This document shows, piece after piece, positions 1-8,865 of a stretch of 64,000 bases of DNA. The notes under the pieces are model-generated. The model saw only the letters and a list, made by a program, of their open reading frames with translations, was not told the origin of the DNA and made no database searches. How positions within the stretch are numbered: the stretch's first letter is position 1; every line of letters starts with the position of its first letter. The position numbers and the translations under genes were made by a program. Source of the DNA: Streptomyces sp. SAI-127 (GTDB lineage: Bacteria; Actinomycetota; Actinomycetes; Streptomycetales; Streptomycetaceae); NCBI RefSeq assembly GCF_029894425.1, contig NZ_JARXYJ010000001.1, forward strand, positions 2,356,001-2,420,000, in the 5' to 3' direction.

Positions 1-22
1 GCGCACCATGGCACCCATTCTA

Positions 23-35
23 ATACCGGTATAGT
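23..35 (+). promoter_or_regulatory. Promoter -10 with overlapping palindrome, leaderless start of map
   Basis: A perfect 10-bp palindrome ATACCGGTAT (23-32) overlaps a good -10 hexamer TATAGT (30-35). The ATG of the aminopeptidase is only 7 nt after the hexamer, and no Shine-Dalgarno sequence precedes it. This geometry predicts a leaderless mRNA. The palindrome sits where a repressor would block RNA polymerase. The regulator is not in the window. Confidence 0.5.
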
Positions 36-42
36 AATTGGC

Positions 43-810
43 ATGGTGGAGCTGAAGACAGACACATCGATCGAGGCCATGTACGAGGCGGGACAGGTGG
101 TCGGGCGCGCCCTGACCGCCGTACAAAAAGCCGCTGACGTGGGTGTTTCCCTGTTGGAGCTGGACGAGGTGGCACATGGGGTGCTGCGGGAGGCCGGGGC
201 GTCCTCGCCCTTCCTCGGCTATCGCCCCACCTTCGCCACCACCCCCTTCCCCGCAGTCATCTGCGCCTCCGTGAACGACGCGATCGTGCACGGCATCCCC
301 ACCGGCTACCGGCTGCGCGACGGCGACCTCGTCTCGATCGACTGCGGGGCCCAACTCGGCGGCTGGGCCGGTGATTCGGCGATCAGTTTCACGGTCGGCA
401 GGCCGCGCCCCGCCGACGTCCGGCTGATCGAGACCGCGGAGCAGGCGCTGGCCGCCGGGATCGCGGCGGCGGTCGTGGGCAACCGCATCGGGGACATCGC
501 GCACGCGATCGGCACGGTGTGCCGGGACGGCGGCTACGGCATCATGGACGACTTCGGCGGACACGGCATCGGCCGCCGTATGCACGAGGACCCGCCGGTG
601 CCGAACGAAGGGCGCCCGGGACGGGGCCTGGCACTGCGGCACGGCATGGTGCTCGCGATCGAGCCGATGCTCATCGCCGGCGGCACCGACGAGTACCACG
701 CCGCGCCGGACGGCTGGACGCTGAAGACCAACGACGGTTCGCGGGCGGCACACACCGAGCACACCGTGGCGATCACGGAGGCGGGCCCACGCGTCCTGAC
801 GGCCCGCTGA
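43..810 (+). CDS. map: Type I methionine aminopeptidase
   Basis: A 255-aa cytosolic metalloprotease that removes the initiator Met from nascent proteins. The pita-bread fold ligands are visible: Asp in SIDCGAQ and in AGDSAIS, His in GGHGIGRRMHED, Glu in AIEPM and Glu in HTEHTVAI. The length is normal for a type I enzyme without N-terminal extension. There is no ribosome-binding site, but a -10 box lies 7 nt upstream, so translation is probably leaderless. It is not beside secY/adk/infA, so this is likely a second map copy. The next gene starts 45 bp downstream on the same strand. Confidence 0.93.
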   Translation: MVELKTDTSIEAMYEAGQVVGRALTAVQKAADVGVSLLELDEVAHGVLREAGASSPFLGYRPTFATTPFPAVICASVNDAIVHGIPTGYRLRDGDLVSIDCGAQLGGWAGDSAISFTVGRPRPADVRLIETAEQALAAGIAAAVVGNRIGDIAHAIGTVCRDGGYGIMDDFGGHGIGRRMHEDPPVPNEGRPGRGLALRHGMVLAIEPMLIAGGTDEYHAAPDGWTLKTNDGSRAAHTEHTVAITEAGPRVLTAR

Positions 811-855
811 GTTAACCTGCCTCCCTGATCATGGCGGGCTCGGGGAGGGGCGTAC

Positions 856-1635
856 GTGGGGTTCAAGCGGCTGTTCGGGATCGGGGATCCGGACGAGGCG
901 ATCGAGGTCGACACACAGATCCTGGGGCCGGTGTATCCGGGCGGGGACGTGCGGGGCGAGGTCATCCTCAGGGGCGGGTCGCGCGACATGCCCCTCCACT
1001 CCGTCTACCTGCGCATCTCCGCCCGCTGCACGGGCTACGACGGCGAGGAGCGCGACTACGAGTTCGACACCTGCTCCGCCAGGCCGTCGAACTTCACCCT
1101 GGGCAAGGGCGAGGAGAAGCGACTGACCTTCGCGGAACGGCTCTCCTGGGAGACACCGGTGAGTGAGCTCGGCGGCCAGGCTCTGGGGGTCGTGCTCTCG
1201 GTGAAGAGCCAGCTCTACCGCGACTGGAACCATGACCCCACCGACGTCGACAACGACCTGCTGCGCATCTCGGCCCTGCCCCTGCACGAGACCGTCATGG
1301 ACGCCTTCGCGGAAGAGGGGTACTACTGCGACTCCGCGTACGTCGTCGATTCCTACGTCCCGAACACTGAACAGCACCGGGGTTTCCACCAGGCCTTCGT
1401 CCTTGCCGACCGCGCGCCCGGTCCGGGGCGGCCTGCGCAGCTGGAGGTCGTCTTCCAGACGAACGTCGTAGGGGCCCTGATCCATGTGCGGCGCGCCGCA
1501 CCCGATGTGCGCGACTGGGACAGCAAACCCCCGGCCCGCCGCTTCACCGCCGCCCACCACGAGGCCGGCCACGTCGACTGGCGCCCGCAGATCCGCAAGA
1601 CCCTCGGCGAGCTCGCGTTGCTCGACGACCGCTGA
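856..1635 (+). CDS. Spo0M-like sporulation-control protein (arrestin fold)
   Basis: A 259-aa protein of the SpoOM family. It opens with GFKRLFGIGDPDEAIEVDT and carries the family hallmark of an arrestin-like beta-sandwich (VYPGGDVRGEVILRGG, then LHSVYLRI). In Bacillus the relative affects sporulation and cell shape; the biochemical role is not settled. A GTG start at 856 has a strong GGGGAGGGG ribosome-binding site about 6 nt upstream. There is no signal peptide or membrane segment. It follows map with a short gap and may be cotranscribed. Confidence 0.85.
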   Translation: MGFKRLFGIGDPDEAIEVDTQILGPVYPGGDVRGEVILRGGSRDMPLHSVYLRISARCTGYDGEERDYEFDTCSARPSNFTLGKGEEKRLTFAERLSWETPVSELGGQALGVVLSVKSQLYRDWNHDPTDVDNDLLRISALPLHETVMDAFAEEGYYCDSAYVVDSYVPNTEQHRGFHQAFVLADRAPGPGRPAQLEVVFQTNVVGALIHVRRAAPDVRDWDSKPPARRFTAAHHEAGHVDWRPQIRKTLGELALLDDR

Positions 1636-1756
1636 AAGTGCCCCACTCCCCCATCCGTGCGAAGGTGTAACCGGCTGACACCCGGGTTACCCGACCCCGT
1701 CACGTCGATCAGCGAGGGGATCCCCGGCCCGCGCGGGGATGCCGGATGGGAACGCC

Positions 1757-4282
1757 ATGACCAGCGGATTCAGCGGACCGGAAGGCTATGACGCCTTCGG
1801 AGAGTTTCTCGCCCGTTTCTTCGGCGGACCGCGTCCCGGCCCCCGGCAGATCAACATCGGCCAGCTGCTGAGCCAGCCGGCCCGGGAGCTGGTGCGGGGC
1901 GCCGCCCAGTACGCCGCCGAGCACGGCAGCCGGGATCTGGACACCCAGCACCTGCTGCGGGCCGCGCTCGCCGCCGAGCCGACCCGGACCTTGCTGAGCC
2001 GGGCGGGTGCCGATCCCGACTCCCTCGCCTCGGAGATCGACGAACGCTCCGGCCCCGTCCAGCACCAGCCGGAAGAGGCCCCTCCACCCACCTCGCTGTC
2101 CCTCACCCCGGCCGCCAAGCGGGCCCTGCTGGACGCACACGACCTGGCCCGGGCCCGGGGCGCCGGTTACATCGGCCCGGAGCACGTCCTGAGCGCCCTG
2201 GCCGCGAATCCCGACTCGGCCGCCGGGCACATCCTGAACTCGGCCCGGTTCGCCTCCACCGGTCTGCCTCCCGAGACGGCCCCGGACTCCGGACAGCCCC
2301 GCGGCGAGGCACCGCGCAGCACGGGCACGCCCACGCTCGACAAGTACGGCCGCGATCTCACCGACCTGGCCCGCCAGGGCCGTATCGACCCGGTGATCGG
2401 ACGGGACGAGGAGATCGAGCAGACCATCGAGGTGCTGTCCCGGCGTGGCAAGAACAACCCGGTGCTCATCGGCGACGCGGGCGTCGGCAAGACCGCCATC
2501 GTGGAGGGCCTGGCCCAGCGGATCGTCGACGGGGACGTGCCCGACGTGCTGACCGGGCGTCGGGTCTTCGCCCTCGACCTGACCGGGGTGGTGGCCGGCA
2601 CCCGCTACCGGGGCGACTTCGAGGAGCGCCTGACGAACATCGTGGGCGAGATCGGCGACAACTCCGACCGGCTGATCGTCTTCATCGACGAGCTGCACAC
2701 GGTCGTCGGCGCGGGCGGGGGCGGCGAGGGCGGCTCGCTGGACGCCGGGAACATCCTCAAGCCCGCCCTGGCCCGCGGCGAGCTGCACATCGTGGGCGCG
2801 ACCACGCTGGAGGAGTTCCGCAGGATCGAGAAGGACGCGGCCCTGGCCCGCCGCTTCCAGCCGATCCTGGTGCCGGAGCCCACCGCGGCGGACGCGATCG
2901 AGATCCTGCGCGGGCTGCGCGACCGCTACGAGGCCCACCACCAGGTCCGCTACACCGACGAGGCACTGGTGGCCGCCGTGGAGCTGTCCGACCGCTATCT
3001 CCCCGACCGCCGTCTGCCGGACAAGGCGATCGACCTCATCGACCAGGCGGGGGCACGGGTACGCCTTCGCGCGCGGACCAAAGGCACCGACGTACGGGCC
3101 CTGGAGCGCGAGGTCGAGCAGCTGACCCGGGACAAGGACCAGGCGGTCGCCGACGAGCAGTACGAGCAGGCCACACAACTGCGCGACCGCATCACGGAGT
3201 TGAAGCAGCGGATCGGCGAGGCCACCGGGCACGACGAGGCCGACGAGGGCCAGCACCTGGAGGTCACCACGGAGGCCATCGCCCAGGTGGTGTCCCGGCT
3301 GACGGGCATCCCGGTCAGCAGCCTCACCGAGGAGGAGAAGGACCGGCTGCTCGGCCTGGAGCAGCACCTGCACGAGCGGGTGATCGGCCAGGACGAGGCC
3401 GTACGGGTCGTCTCGGACGCCGTGCTGCGCTCCCGCGCGGGCCTCGCGAGCCCGGACCGCCCGATCGGCAGCTTCCTCTTCCTCGGCCCGACGGGCGTCG
3501 GCAAGACCGAACTGGCCCGCGCCCTCGCCGAGTCCCTGTTCGGCAGCGAGGAACGCATGGTCCGGCTGGACATGAGCGAGTACCAGGAGCGGCACACGGT
3601 CAGCCGTCTGGTGGGCGCCCCGCCCGGATACGTCGGCCACGAGGAGGCGGGCCAGCTCACCGAGGTGGTCCGCAGGCACCCCTATTCGCTGCTGCTCCTG
3701 GACGAGGTGGAGAAGGCCCACCCTGACGTGTTCAACATCCTTCTCCAGGTCCTCGACGACGGACGGCTGACCGACTCCCAGGGCCGCACGGTCGACTTCA
3801 CCAACACCGTCATCGTGATGACGAGCAACCTGGGCTCGGAGGCGATCACCCGCAGGGGCGCGGGCATCGGCTTCGGGCCGGGCGGAGCGGACTCGGACGA
3901 GGAGGCCCGCCGAGAGCGGATCCTGCGCCCCCTGCGCGAGCACTTCCGCCCCGAGTTCCTGAACCGCATCGACGAGATCGTCGTCTTCCGCCAGCTGACG
4001 GGTGATCAACTGCGCGAGATCACCAAGCTGTTGCTGGAGCGGACCCGCCGCCTGCTCCACGCCCAGGGCGTCGCGGTCGACTTCACCGACAGCGCGGTGG
4101 ACTGGCTCGCCGAACGCGGCTACCAGCCGGAGTACGGCGCCCGCCCGCTGCGCCGCACGATCCAGCGGGAGGTCGACAACCGGCTGTCCCGCCTGCTCCT
4201 GGACGGCAGGATCGCGGACGGCGGCCGGGTGACGGTGGACACGGAGGCAGGCGGCTTGACGTTCAAGGAGGAGACTCCGTAG
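1757..4282 (+). CDS. ClpC-type AAA+ unfoldase (Clp ATPase subunit)
   Basis: An 841-aa Hsp100 protein that probably feeds substrates to ClpP. Order of domains: N-terminal Clp repeats (about 40-180), first AAA+ module with Walker A GDAGVGKT at about residue 239, a UVR-like coiled stretch [16 protein letters not shown] near 467, second AAA+ module with Walker [10 protein letters not shown] at about 577, and the C-terminal D2 small domain. An ATG at 1739 would add six residues. The ATG at 1757 is preferred because GGGA lies at a usable distance. It is longer at the N-terminus than ClpX and lacks the ClpB middle coiled coil. It converges with ggt. Confidence 0.9.
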   Translation: MTSGFSGPEGYDAFGEFLARFFGGPRPGPRQINIGQLLSQPARELVRGAAQYAAEHGSRDLDTQHLLRAALAAEPTRTLLSRAGADPDSLASEIDERSGPVQHQPEEAPPPTSLSLTPAAKRALLDAHDLARARGAGYIGPEHVLSALAANPDSAAGHILNSARFASTGLPPETAPDSGQPRGEAPRSTGTPTLDKYGRDLTDLARQGRIDPVIGRDEEIEQTIEVLSRRGKNNPVLIGDAGVGKTAIVEGLAQRIVDGDVPDVLTGRRVFALDLTGVVAGTRYRGDFEERLTNIVGEIGDNSDRLIVFIDELHTVVGAGGGGEGGSLDAGNILKPALARGELHIVGATTLEEFRRIEKDAALARRFQPILVPEPTAADAIEILRGLRDRYEAHHQVRYTDEALVAAVELSDRYLPDRRLPDKAIDLIDQAGARVRLRARTKGTDVRALEREVEQLTRDKDQAVADEQYEQATQLRDRITELKQRIGEATGHDEADEGQHLEVTTEAIAQVVSRLTGIPVSSLTEEEKDRLLGLEQHLHERVIGQDEAVRVVSDAVLRSRAGLASPDRPIGSFLFLGPTGVGKTELARALAESLFGSEERMVRLDMSEYQERHTVSRLVGAPPGYVGHEEAGQLTEVVRRHPYSLLLLDEVEKAHPDVFNILLQVLDDGRLTDSQGRTVDFTNTVIVMTSNLGSEAITRRGAGIGFGPGGADSDEEARRERILRPLREHFRPEFLNRIDEIVVFRQLTGDQLREITKLLLERTRRLLHAQGVAVDFTDSAVDWLAERGYQPEYGARPLRRTIQREVDNRLSRLLLDGRIADGGRVTVDTEAGGLTFKEETP

Positions 4283-4309
4283 GTGCGCCACTGGCCCGCG
4301 CACCTACGG
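4277..4309. terminator. Bidirectional terminator between clpC-like gene and ggt
   Basis: A perfect 12-bp stem CCGTAGGTGCGC (4277-4288) pairs with GCGCACCTACGG (4298-4309) around a 9-nt loop, between two convergent stop codons. No long U-tract follows, as is usual in this genus. Confidence 0.75.
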
Positions 4310-4313
4310 ACAA

Positions 4314-6110
4314 CTACGGCGCGGGGTACACCACTTGCGCGGATCCGCCGCCCCGGCGAACGGTCTCGGCGGCCGCCAGCCACTTCCCGCCCGGCAGCCG
4401 CTGCACCCCTGTCGCCGCCCCGATCTCCGGGTTCAGCTTGAACGAGTGCCCGATCGCCTCCAGCTGAGAGCGCACCCCACTGCTGTACAGCGCCGGCTCC
4501 AGCTCGGTCTGCGCGGCATTGCGCTGACTCGCCCGCGGCGCGGCGATCGCGTCCACGAGCGGCAGTCCACGATCCACGAACTCGGTCAGCACCTGCAGCA
4601 CGGTCGTGATGATGGTCGCCCCACCGGGCGAACCCAGCGCCACCACGGGCTTGTTGTGCCGGTCGAGCACGATGGTCGGCGAGATGGAGGAGCGCGGCCG
4701 CTTGCCGGGGCCGGGCAGATTCGGGTCGTGAACAGCCGGGTTGGCGGGAGCGAAGGAGAAGTCCGTCAGCTCGTTGTTGAGAATGAACCCCCGCCCGGGC
4801 ACGGTGATCGCGCTGCCACCGGTCTGCTCGATGGTCAGTGTGTAGGCGACGACGTTCCCCCACTTGTCGGCCACCGTCAGATGCGTGGTGTTCTCCCCCT
4901 CGTACGTCGTCGGAGCCGCCGTGTCCCCGTCCGCGCAGGCCGCGGGATCGCGCGGGTCCCCCGGCGCCAGCGGGCTCGTGAGCACCGCGTCGTCCCTGAT
5001 CAGACAGGCCCGCGAGTCGGCGAACCGCTGCGACAGCAGCTCCTTCGTCGGTACGTCCTCGAAGGCGGGGTCGCCGACCCAGCGCCCCCGGTCCGCGAAG
5101 GCGATCCGGCTGGCCTCGATGTAGTGGTGCAGGTACTGGACCTCGCTCGCCTTCGAGAGGTCGGTGTTCTCAAGGATGTTGAGGGCCTCACCGACCGTCG
5201 TGCCGCCGGAGGAGGAGGGCGCGATGGAGTAGACGCCGAGCCCCCGGTACGAGGTGCTGGTCGGCTTCTGGAGCTTGGCCCGGTAGGCCACGAGGTCCTT
5301 CTCGGTCAGGTCTCCCGGACGCGCGTTCCACCCTGACGCCGGATCCACCGGCGGGTTGTTCACCGTGTCGACGATGTCGTCACCGAGGTCGCCGCGGTAG
5401 ATCGCGCCGACGCCCTTGCGGCCCAACTCCGCGTAGGTGCGGGCGAGATCGGGGTTCTTGAAGGTGGAGCCGACGACCGGCAGCTGCCCGCCCGGGAGGA
5501 ACAGCTTCGCCGTGTCCGGGAAGTAGCGGAACCGCGTCTCGTTGGACGCGGTCTGTGAGCGGAAGGTGTCGTCGACGACGAAGCCCTGACGGGCGATCCG
5601 CTCGGCGGGTTTCAGGACGTTGCCGAGCGATCTGCTGCCCCACTGGTCCAACGCCGTGGCCCAGGTGGCCGGCGTGCCCGGGGTGCCGACGCTCAGTCCG
5701 CTGCTGACGGCGTCGGCGAAGGCGAGCGGCTTGCCGTTCTCGAGGAAGAGGTCGGAGTCGGCGGTCAGTGGTGCCGTCTCGCGGCCGTCGATCGTGTGGA
5801 CCTTACGGGACTTGGCGTCGTAGTAGACGAAGTAGCCGCCCCCGCCGATGCCGGAGGAGTACGGCTCGGTGACGCCGAGCGCGGCGGCCGTGGCGACGGC
5901 CGCGTCGACCGCGTTGCCGCCGTTCCTCAGGACCTCGATGCCCGCGGCGGACGCGTCCGCGTCGACGCTGGAGACGGCACCGCCGTAGCCGACGGCGACG
6001 GGTACTTTCTCGGGTGTCGAGGTGGCTTGCGGCGGCGCTGCCGCCCCCACCGACACCACGGCGGCCGAGACCGCCAGGACCGACAGTTTCCGTGCGACAG
6101 GGCGACGCAT
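4314..6110 (-). CDS. ggt: Secreted gamma-glutamyltransferase / glutathione hydrolase
   Basis: A 598-aa exported Ntn-hydrolase that cleaves gamma-glutamyl bonds of glutathione and related compounds. It has a Sec signal (MRRPVARKLSVLAVSAAVVS...). The autoprocessing motif NTTHLTV places the N-terminal nucleophile of the small subunit at about Thr408. The conserved PSSSGG and GSPGGA motifs and RSSISPT are present. The frame runs upstream to 6191, but the ATG at 6110 is chosen because a GGAGG site precedes it and the signal peptide begins there. It is monocistronic, with a clear terminator shared with the clpC-like gene. Confidence 0.93.
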   Translation of the reverse strand: MRRPVARKLSVLAVSAAVVSVGAAAPPQATSTPEKVPVAVGYGGAVSSVDADASAAGIEVLRNGGNAVDAAVATAAALGVTEPYSSGIGGGGYFVYYDAKSRKVHTIDGRETAPLTADSDLFLENGKPLAFADAVSSGLSVGTPGTPATWATALDQWGSRSLGNVLKPAERIARQGFVVDDTFRSQTASNETRFRYFPDTAKLFLPGGQLPVVGSTFKNPDLARTYAELGRKGVGAIYRGDLGDDIVDTVNNPPVDPASGWNARPGDLTEKDLVAYRAKLQKPTSTSYRGLGVYSIAPSSSGGTTVGEALNILENTDLSKASEVQYLHHYIEASRIAFADRGRWVGDPAFEDVPTKELLSQRFADSRACLIRDDAVLTSPLAPGDPRDPAACADGDTAAPTTYEGENTTHLTVADKWGNVVAYTLTIEQTGGSAITVPGRGFILNNELTDFSFAPANPAVHDPNLPGPGKRPRSSISPTIVLDRHNKPVVALGSPGGATIITTVLQVLTEFVDRGLPLVDAIAAPRASQRNAAQTELEPALYSSGVRSQLEAIGHSFKLNPEIGAATGVQRLPGGKWLAAAETVRRGGGSAQVVYPAP

Positions 6111-6254
6111 CCGTACCTCCAGGCCAGGACCGTCCGCGCAGCGTAACCACATCACCGGGGCCCCGACAGCCCTCTTCGGGTCAGGTGTCATGCGAATGCC
6201 ACACTTCGAACACCGGTACGTACCAACGGTGTCGGCCCGCTAGCATGCGCGCCC

Positions 6255-7013
6255 ATGACTGACGACGTGCGCAATATCGTCCTGGGTGTGGTGGCGGCCG
6301 GCCTCAGCGCCGCGCTCGGCTGGCTCGCCCGGACATATCTGTGGAAGCGGAAGCTCCGCCGCAAGCAGGCCTTCTTCGGGCTGCCGGACAACTCCGAGTC
6401 GCTCCTGGTCGTGAACCGCGGCGCGGGCGGCCCGGACCTCGCGGTGATGCGCTACGACGTGTTCGCCCTCCTGGAGCTCGCCGCGCTCATCAAGGACTGC
6501 AACGCACACGCCCAGGTCCTTCCGCACGACGCGGCACGACAGGGCTTCGGCGAGCGCACCGAGTTCTGTGTGGGCGGACCGGCCTCGAACCGCCGTATGG
6601 CCGCACACCTTTCGTCCCTGCTGCCCGGTGTCCGCGTGAACGTGGACGCCGAGCCGAGCCCGGACCGCGGCGCCTTCCAGGTCGGCACCGAGCGCTACCG
6701 GGTGGAGGTCGGCACGTCCGAGTACGCGCTCCTCGCCCGGCTCACCGTCGACCAGAGCAACGGCGCCCGGCCAGTCTTCCTCTTCTGCGGCCAGACCGCG
6801 ATCACCAACCAGGCGGCGACCCGCTATCTGGCCCGCAACCAGGAGCGGTTGACCCGCAAGTACGGCGACAGCACCTTCGTGCTGCTGCTGAAGGTGGTCA
6901 ACTCCGGGGCCTACGGGCCGGACGTCGTGGAGCTGATCGCGGACGTGACACGGGAGGCCAAGACCCCCCTTCCGGCGCCCGCTGCTCCACGTAACTCCCA
7001 CCGCGCCTCCTGA
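6255..7013 (+). CDS. Membrane-anchored protein of unknown function
   Basis: A 252-aa protein that I do not recognise. One N-terminal membrane segment (about residues 6-25, NIVLGVVAAGLSAALGWLA) is followed by a basic stretch WKRKLRRKQ, so the remaining domain of about 210 residues probably faces the cytoplasm. That domain is mixed alpha/beta with FCVGGPASNRR and VFLFCGQTAITNQAA, spaced like two strand-loop-helix units of a nucleotide-binding fold. This is only an impression. It stands alone, divergent from ggt and followed by a promoter region for the next gene. Confidence 0.7.
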   Translation: MTDDVRNIVLGVVAAGLSAALGWLARTYLWKRKLRRKQAFFGLPDNSESLLVVNRGAGGPDLAVMRYDVFALLELAALIKDCNAHAQVLPHDAARQGFGERTEFCVGGPASNRRMAAHLSSLLPGVRVNVDAEPSPDRGAFQVGTERYRVEVGTSEYALLARLTVDQSNGARPVFLFCGQTAITNQAATRYLARNQERLTRKYGDSTFVLLLKVVNSGAYGPDVVELIADVTREAKTPLPAPAAPRNSHRAS

Positions 7014-7035
7014 ATTGATTCACACCACAACAATC

Positions 7036-7075
7036 GTTACTCCCACGTAACTTACCGACGGGTTACCTCCGGTAA
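7036..7075 (+). promoter_or_regulatory. Inverted-repeat array upstream of secreted hydrolase
   Basis: GTTAC-TCCCAC-GTAAC (7036-7051) and TTACC-TCC-GGTAA (7063-7075) are two perfect inverted repeats. Further GTTAC/GTAAC half-sites lie around them, including GGTTACCG at about 7084. They occupy the promoter region of the gene at 7130, so they are candidate operators. The binding protein is unknown. Confidence 0.45.
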
Positions 7076-7129
7076 AGCGTCGAGGTTACCGTCTGGTCAC
7101 TTTGCAGTGACACGAGTAGGGAGTGACCC

Positions 7130-8695
7130 GTGGGACACCCTCGCAAGGCCCTGCGTACGACCACCGTGGGCGCCGTCTCCGCGACTCTGATCGCCGGTAG
7201 CGCCCTCGGACTCGCCCCCACCGCCCAGGCGGCGGACGCCATCCGCTTCGTCGACATCGCCGGCGACGGCGGCACGGTCCTCAAGGCGAACGTCATCTCG
7301 CCCGCCGGAGCCGACGGCACCCGGCGCTACCCGCTGCTCGTCCTGCCCACGAGCTGGGGCCTGCCGCAGATCGAGTACCTCGCCCAGGCCCAGAAGCTCG
7401 CGAACTCCGGCTACATCGTGGTCAGTTACAACGTCCGCGGCTTCTGGCAGTCGGGCGGGGAGATAGAGGTGGCGGGCCCTCCCGACACCGCCGACGCGTC
7501 CAAGGTCATCGACTGGGCGCTCGCCAACACCCCGGCGGACGAACGGCACATCGGGATGGCGGGCGTCTCCTACGGCGCCGGCATCAGCCTGCTCACCGCC
7601 GCCAAGGACAAGCGCGTCAAGGCGGTCGCGTCTCTCAGCGGCTGGGCCGACCTGATCGACTCGATCTACTCCGGCCGCACCCAGCACGTCCAGGCCGGGG
7701 CCCTGCTGGACGGCGCGAGCCTCGTCACCGGCCGCCAGAGCGCCGAAATCCGGCAGATCTTCGACAACTTCTACGCGTCGAACCTGTCGAAGGAGCAGGA
7801 GATGATCGATTGGGGGAAGAAACGTTCGGCCGCCACATATGTGGACCAGCTGAACCAGAACGGCGCGGCGGTCATGATGGCCAACGCGTGGGGCGACACG
7901 GTCTTCCCGCCCAACCAGTACGCGGACTTCTACGAGAAGCTGACCGGCCCGAAGAGACTGGAGTTCCGTCCCGGGGACCACGCCACCGCCGAGCTGACCG
8001 GGCTGTTCGGTCTGCCCAACGACGTGTGGACCGACACCGAGCGCTGGTTCGACCACTACCTCAAGGGCGTGGACAACGGGATCAACCGCGAGGAGCCGGT
8101 CCGGCTCAAGTCCCGTTCCACAGGCGGCTACGAGGGCTACCCGGACTGGAAGTCGGTCGGTGCGACCCGCAAGAAGGTCGCCCTCACGGGCACGACCACG
8201 ATCCACACCAACGTCGACTCGGGCGCCGACGGCGGGATCGTCTTCCTGTCCAGCATCCTCGACCAGATCGCCCGGGTTCCCCCGGTCGCCTCGATCCCCC
8301 TGCTCCCCCGCCGCTGGGCCGCCGTATGGCAGTCGGAGAAGTACCGGACCGCCCAACAGGTGCGCGGCACCGCGAAGTTGCACACCACGGTGACACCTAC
8401 CAAGGAGAGCGGCACCCTCGTCGCCTACCTCTACGACGTGGGGCCGCTCGGCCTCGGCAAGCTGGTCTCCAACGCGCCCTACACCTTCCACGGGCAGACG
8501 CCCGGGAAGCCGATCGGCGTCGACCTGGAGCTGTTCTCCACGGCCTACGACGTCCCGGCAGGGCACCGGCTGGCCCTGGTGGTCGACACGGTCGACCCGC
8601 TCTACATCGAGCACAACCCGTCCGGCGCCCAGCTGACCTTCTCCTCGCCGTCGAACGACCCGTCGTACGTGTCGATTCCGCTGCGCGAGCAGTGA
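7130..8695 (+). CDS. Secreted CocE/NonD-type alpha/beta hydrolase (S15 X-Pro peptidase-like)
   Basis: A 521-aa exported hydrolase. A Sec signal ends at about PTAQAADA (residue 36). The alpha/beta-hydrolase core carries the nucleophile elbow GVSYGAG with Ser147. A C-terminal jelly-roll domain, typical of CocE/X-Pro dipeptidyl-peptidases, starts near residue 345. Possible substrates are acyl esters or proline-terminated peptides; the sequence does not decide. A GTG start at 7130 has an AGGGAG site. An inverted-repeat-rich promoter region lies just upstream. It converges with the ABC ATPase. Confidence 0.85.
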   Translation: MGHPRKALRTTTVGAVSATLIAGSALGLAPTAQAADAIRFVDIAGDGGTVLKANVISPAGADGTRRYPLLVLPTSWGLPQIEYLAQAQKLANSGYIVVSYNVRGFWQSGGEIEVAGPPDTADASKVIDWALANTPADERHIGMAGVSYGAGISLLTAAKDKRVKAVASLSGWADLIDSIYSGRTQHVQAGALLDGASLVTGRQSAEIRQIFDNFYASNLSKEQEMIDWGKKRSAATYVDQLNQNGAAVMMANAWGDTVFPPNQYADFYEKLTGPKRLEFRPGDHATAELTGLFGLPNDVWTDTERWFDHYLKGVDNGINREEPVRLKSRSTGGYEGYPDWKSVGATRKKVALTGTTTIHTNVDSGADGGIVFLSSILDQIARVPPVASIPLLPRRWAAVWQSEKYRTAQQVRGTAKLHTTVTPTKESGTLVAYLYDVGPLGLGKLVSNAPYTFHGQTPGKPIGVDLELFSTAYDVPAGHRLALVVDTVDPLYIEHNPSGAQLTFSSPSNDPSYVSIPLREQ

Positions 8696-8730
8696 TCTCC
8701 GGCCGGCGCCGGGCGGGTATGGCTCTGTGA

Positions 8731-8783
8731 CTGCTGCCCCCTACGGTTCAAGGGCCGTGGGGGGACCCCCAACCCGACAGCAG
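8731..8783. terminator. Branched hairpin between convergent genes
   Basis: CTGCTG (8731-8736) pairs with CAGCAG (8778-8783). Inside it, CCCCC-T-ACGG (8737-8746) pairs with CCGT-GGGGG (8755-8763). It lies between the stop of the hydrolase and that of the ABC ATPase and overlaps the end of the 34-codon ORF. A two-way terminator is the simplest reading. Confidence 0.55.
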
Positions 8784-8852
8784 CGACCCGGGAGGCTCGG
8801 TCGCCATCACCGTGGGGATGAGCGGACCATCGTAGTCGAGGTTCAAGGACAT
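8748..8852 (-). CDS. Possible 34-aa peptide downstream of the ABC ATPase
   Basis: A short frame not represented as a separate gene call. It begins MSLNLDYDG and ends SGWGSPHGP-stop. The ATG is 13 nt after the ATPase stop codon and is preceded by GAGAGGGG at a workable distance, so translation coupled to the ATPase is possible. The peptide is Gly/Pro-rich at its end, with no signal or membrane segment. Its last codons lie in the hairpin at 8731-8783, so the end of the ORF could simply be a by-product of a terminator. No modifying enzyme is nearby. Function is unknown. Confidence 0.35.
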   Translation of the reverse strand: MSLNLDYDGPLIPTVMATEPPGSLLSGWGSPHGP

Positions 8853-8865
8853 GGCCGCGCCCCTC

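Noticed and set aside
1709..4303. 864-codon open frame antisense to the clpC-like gene
   Set aside because: It is the typical high-GC shadow frame: Arg/Gly/Leu-rich with no motif, fully inside a well-supported gene.
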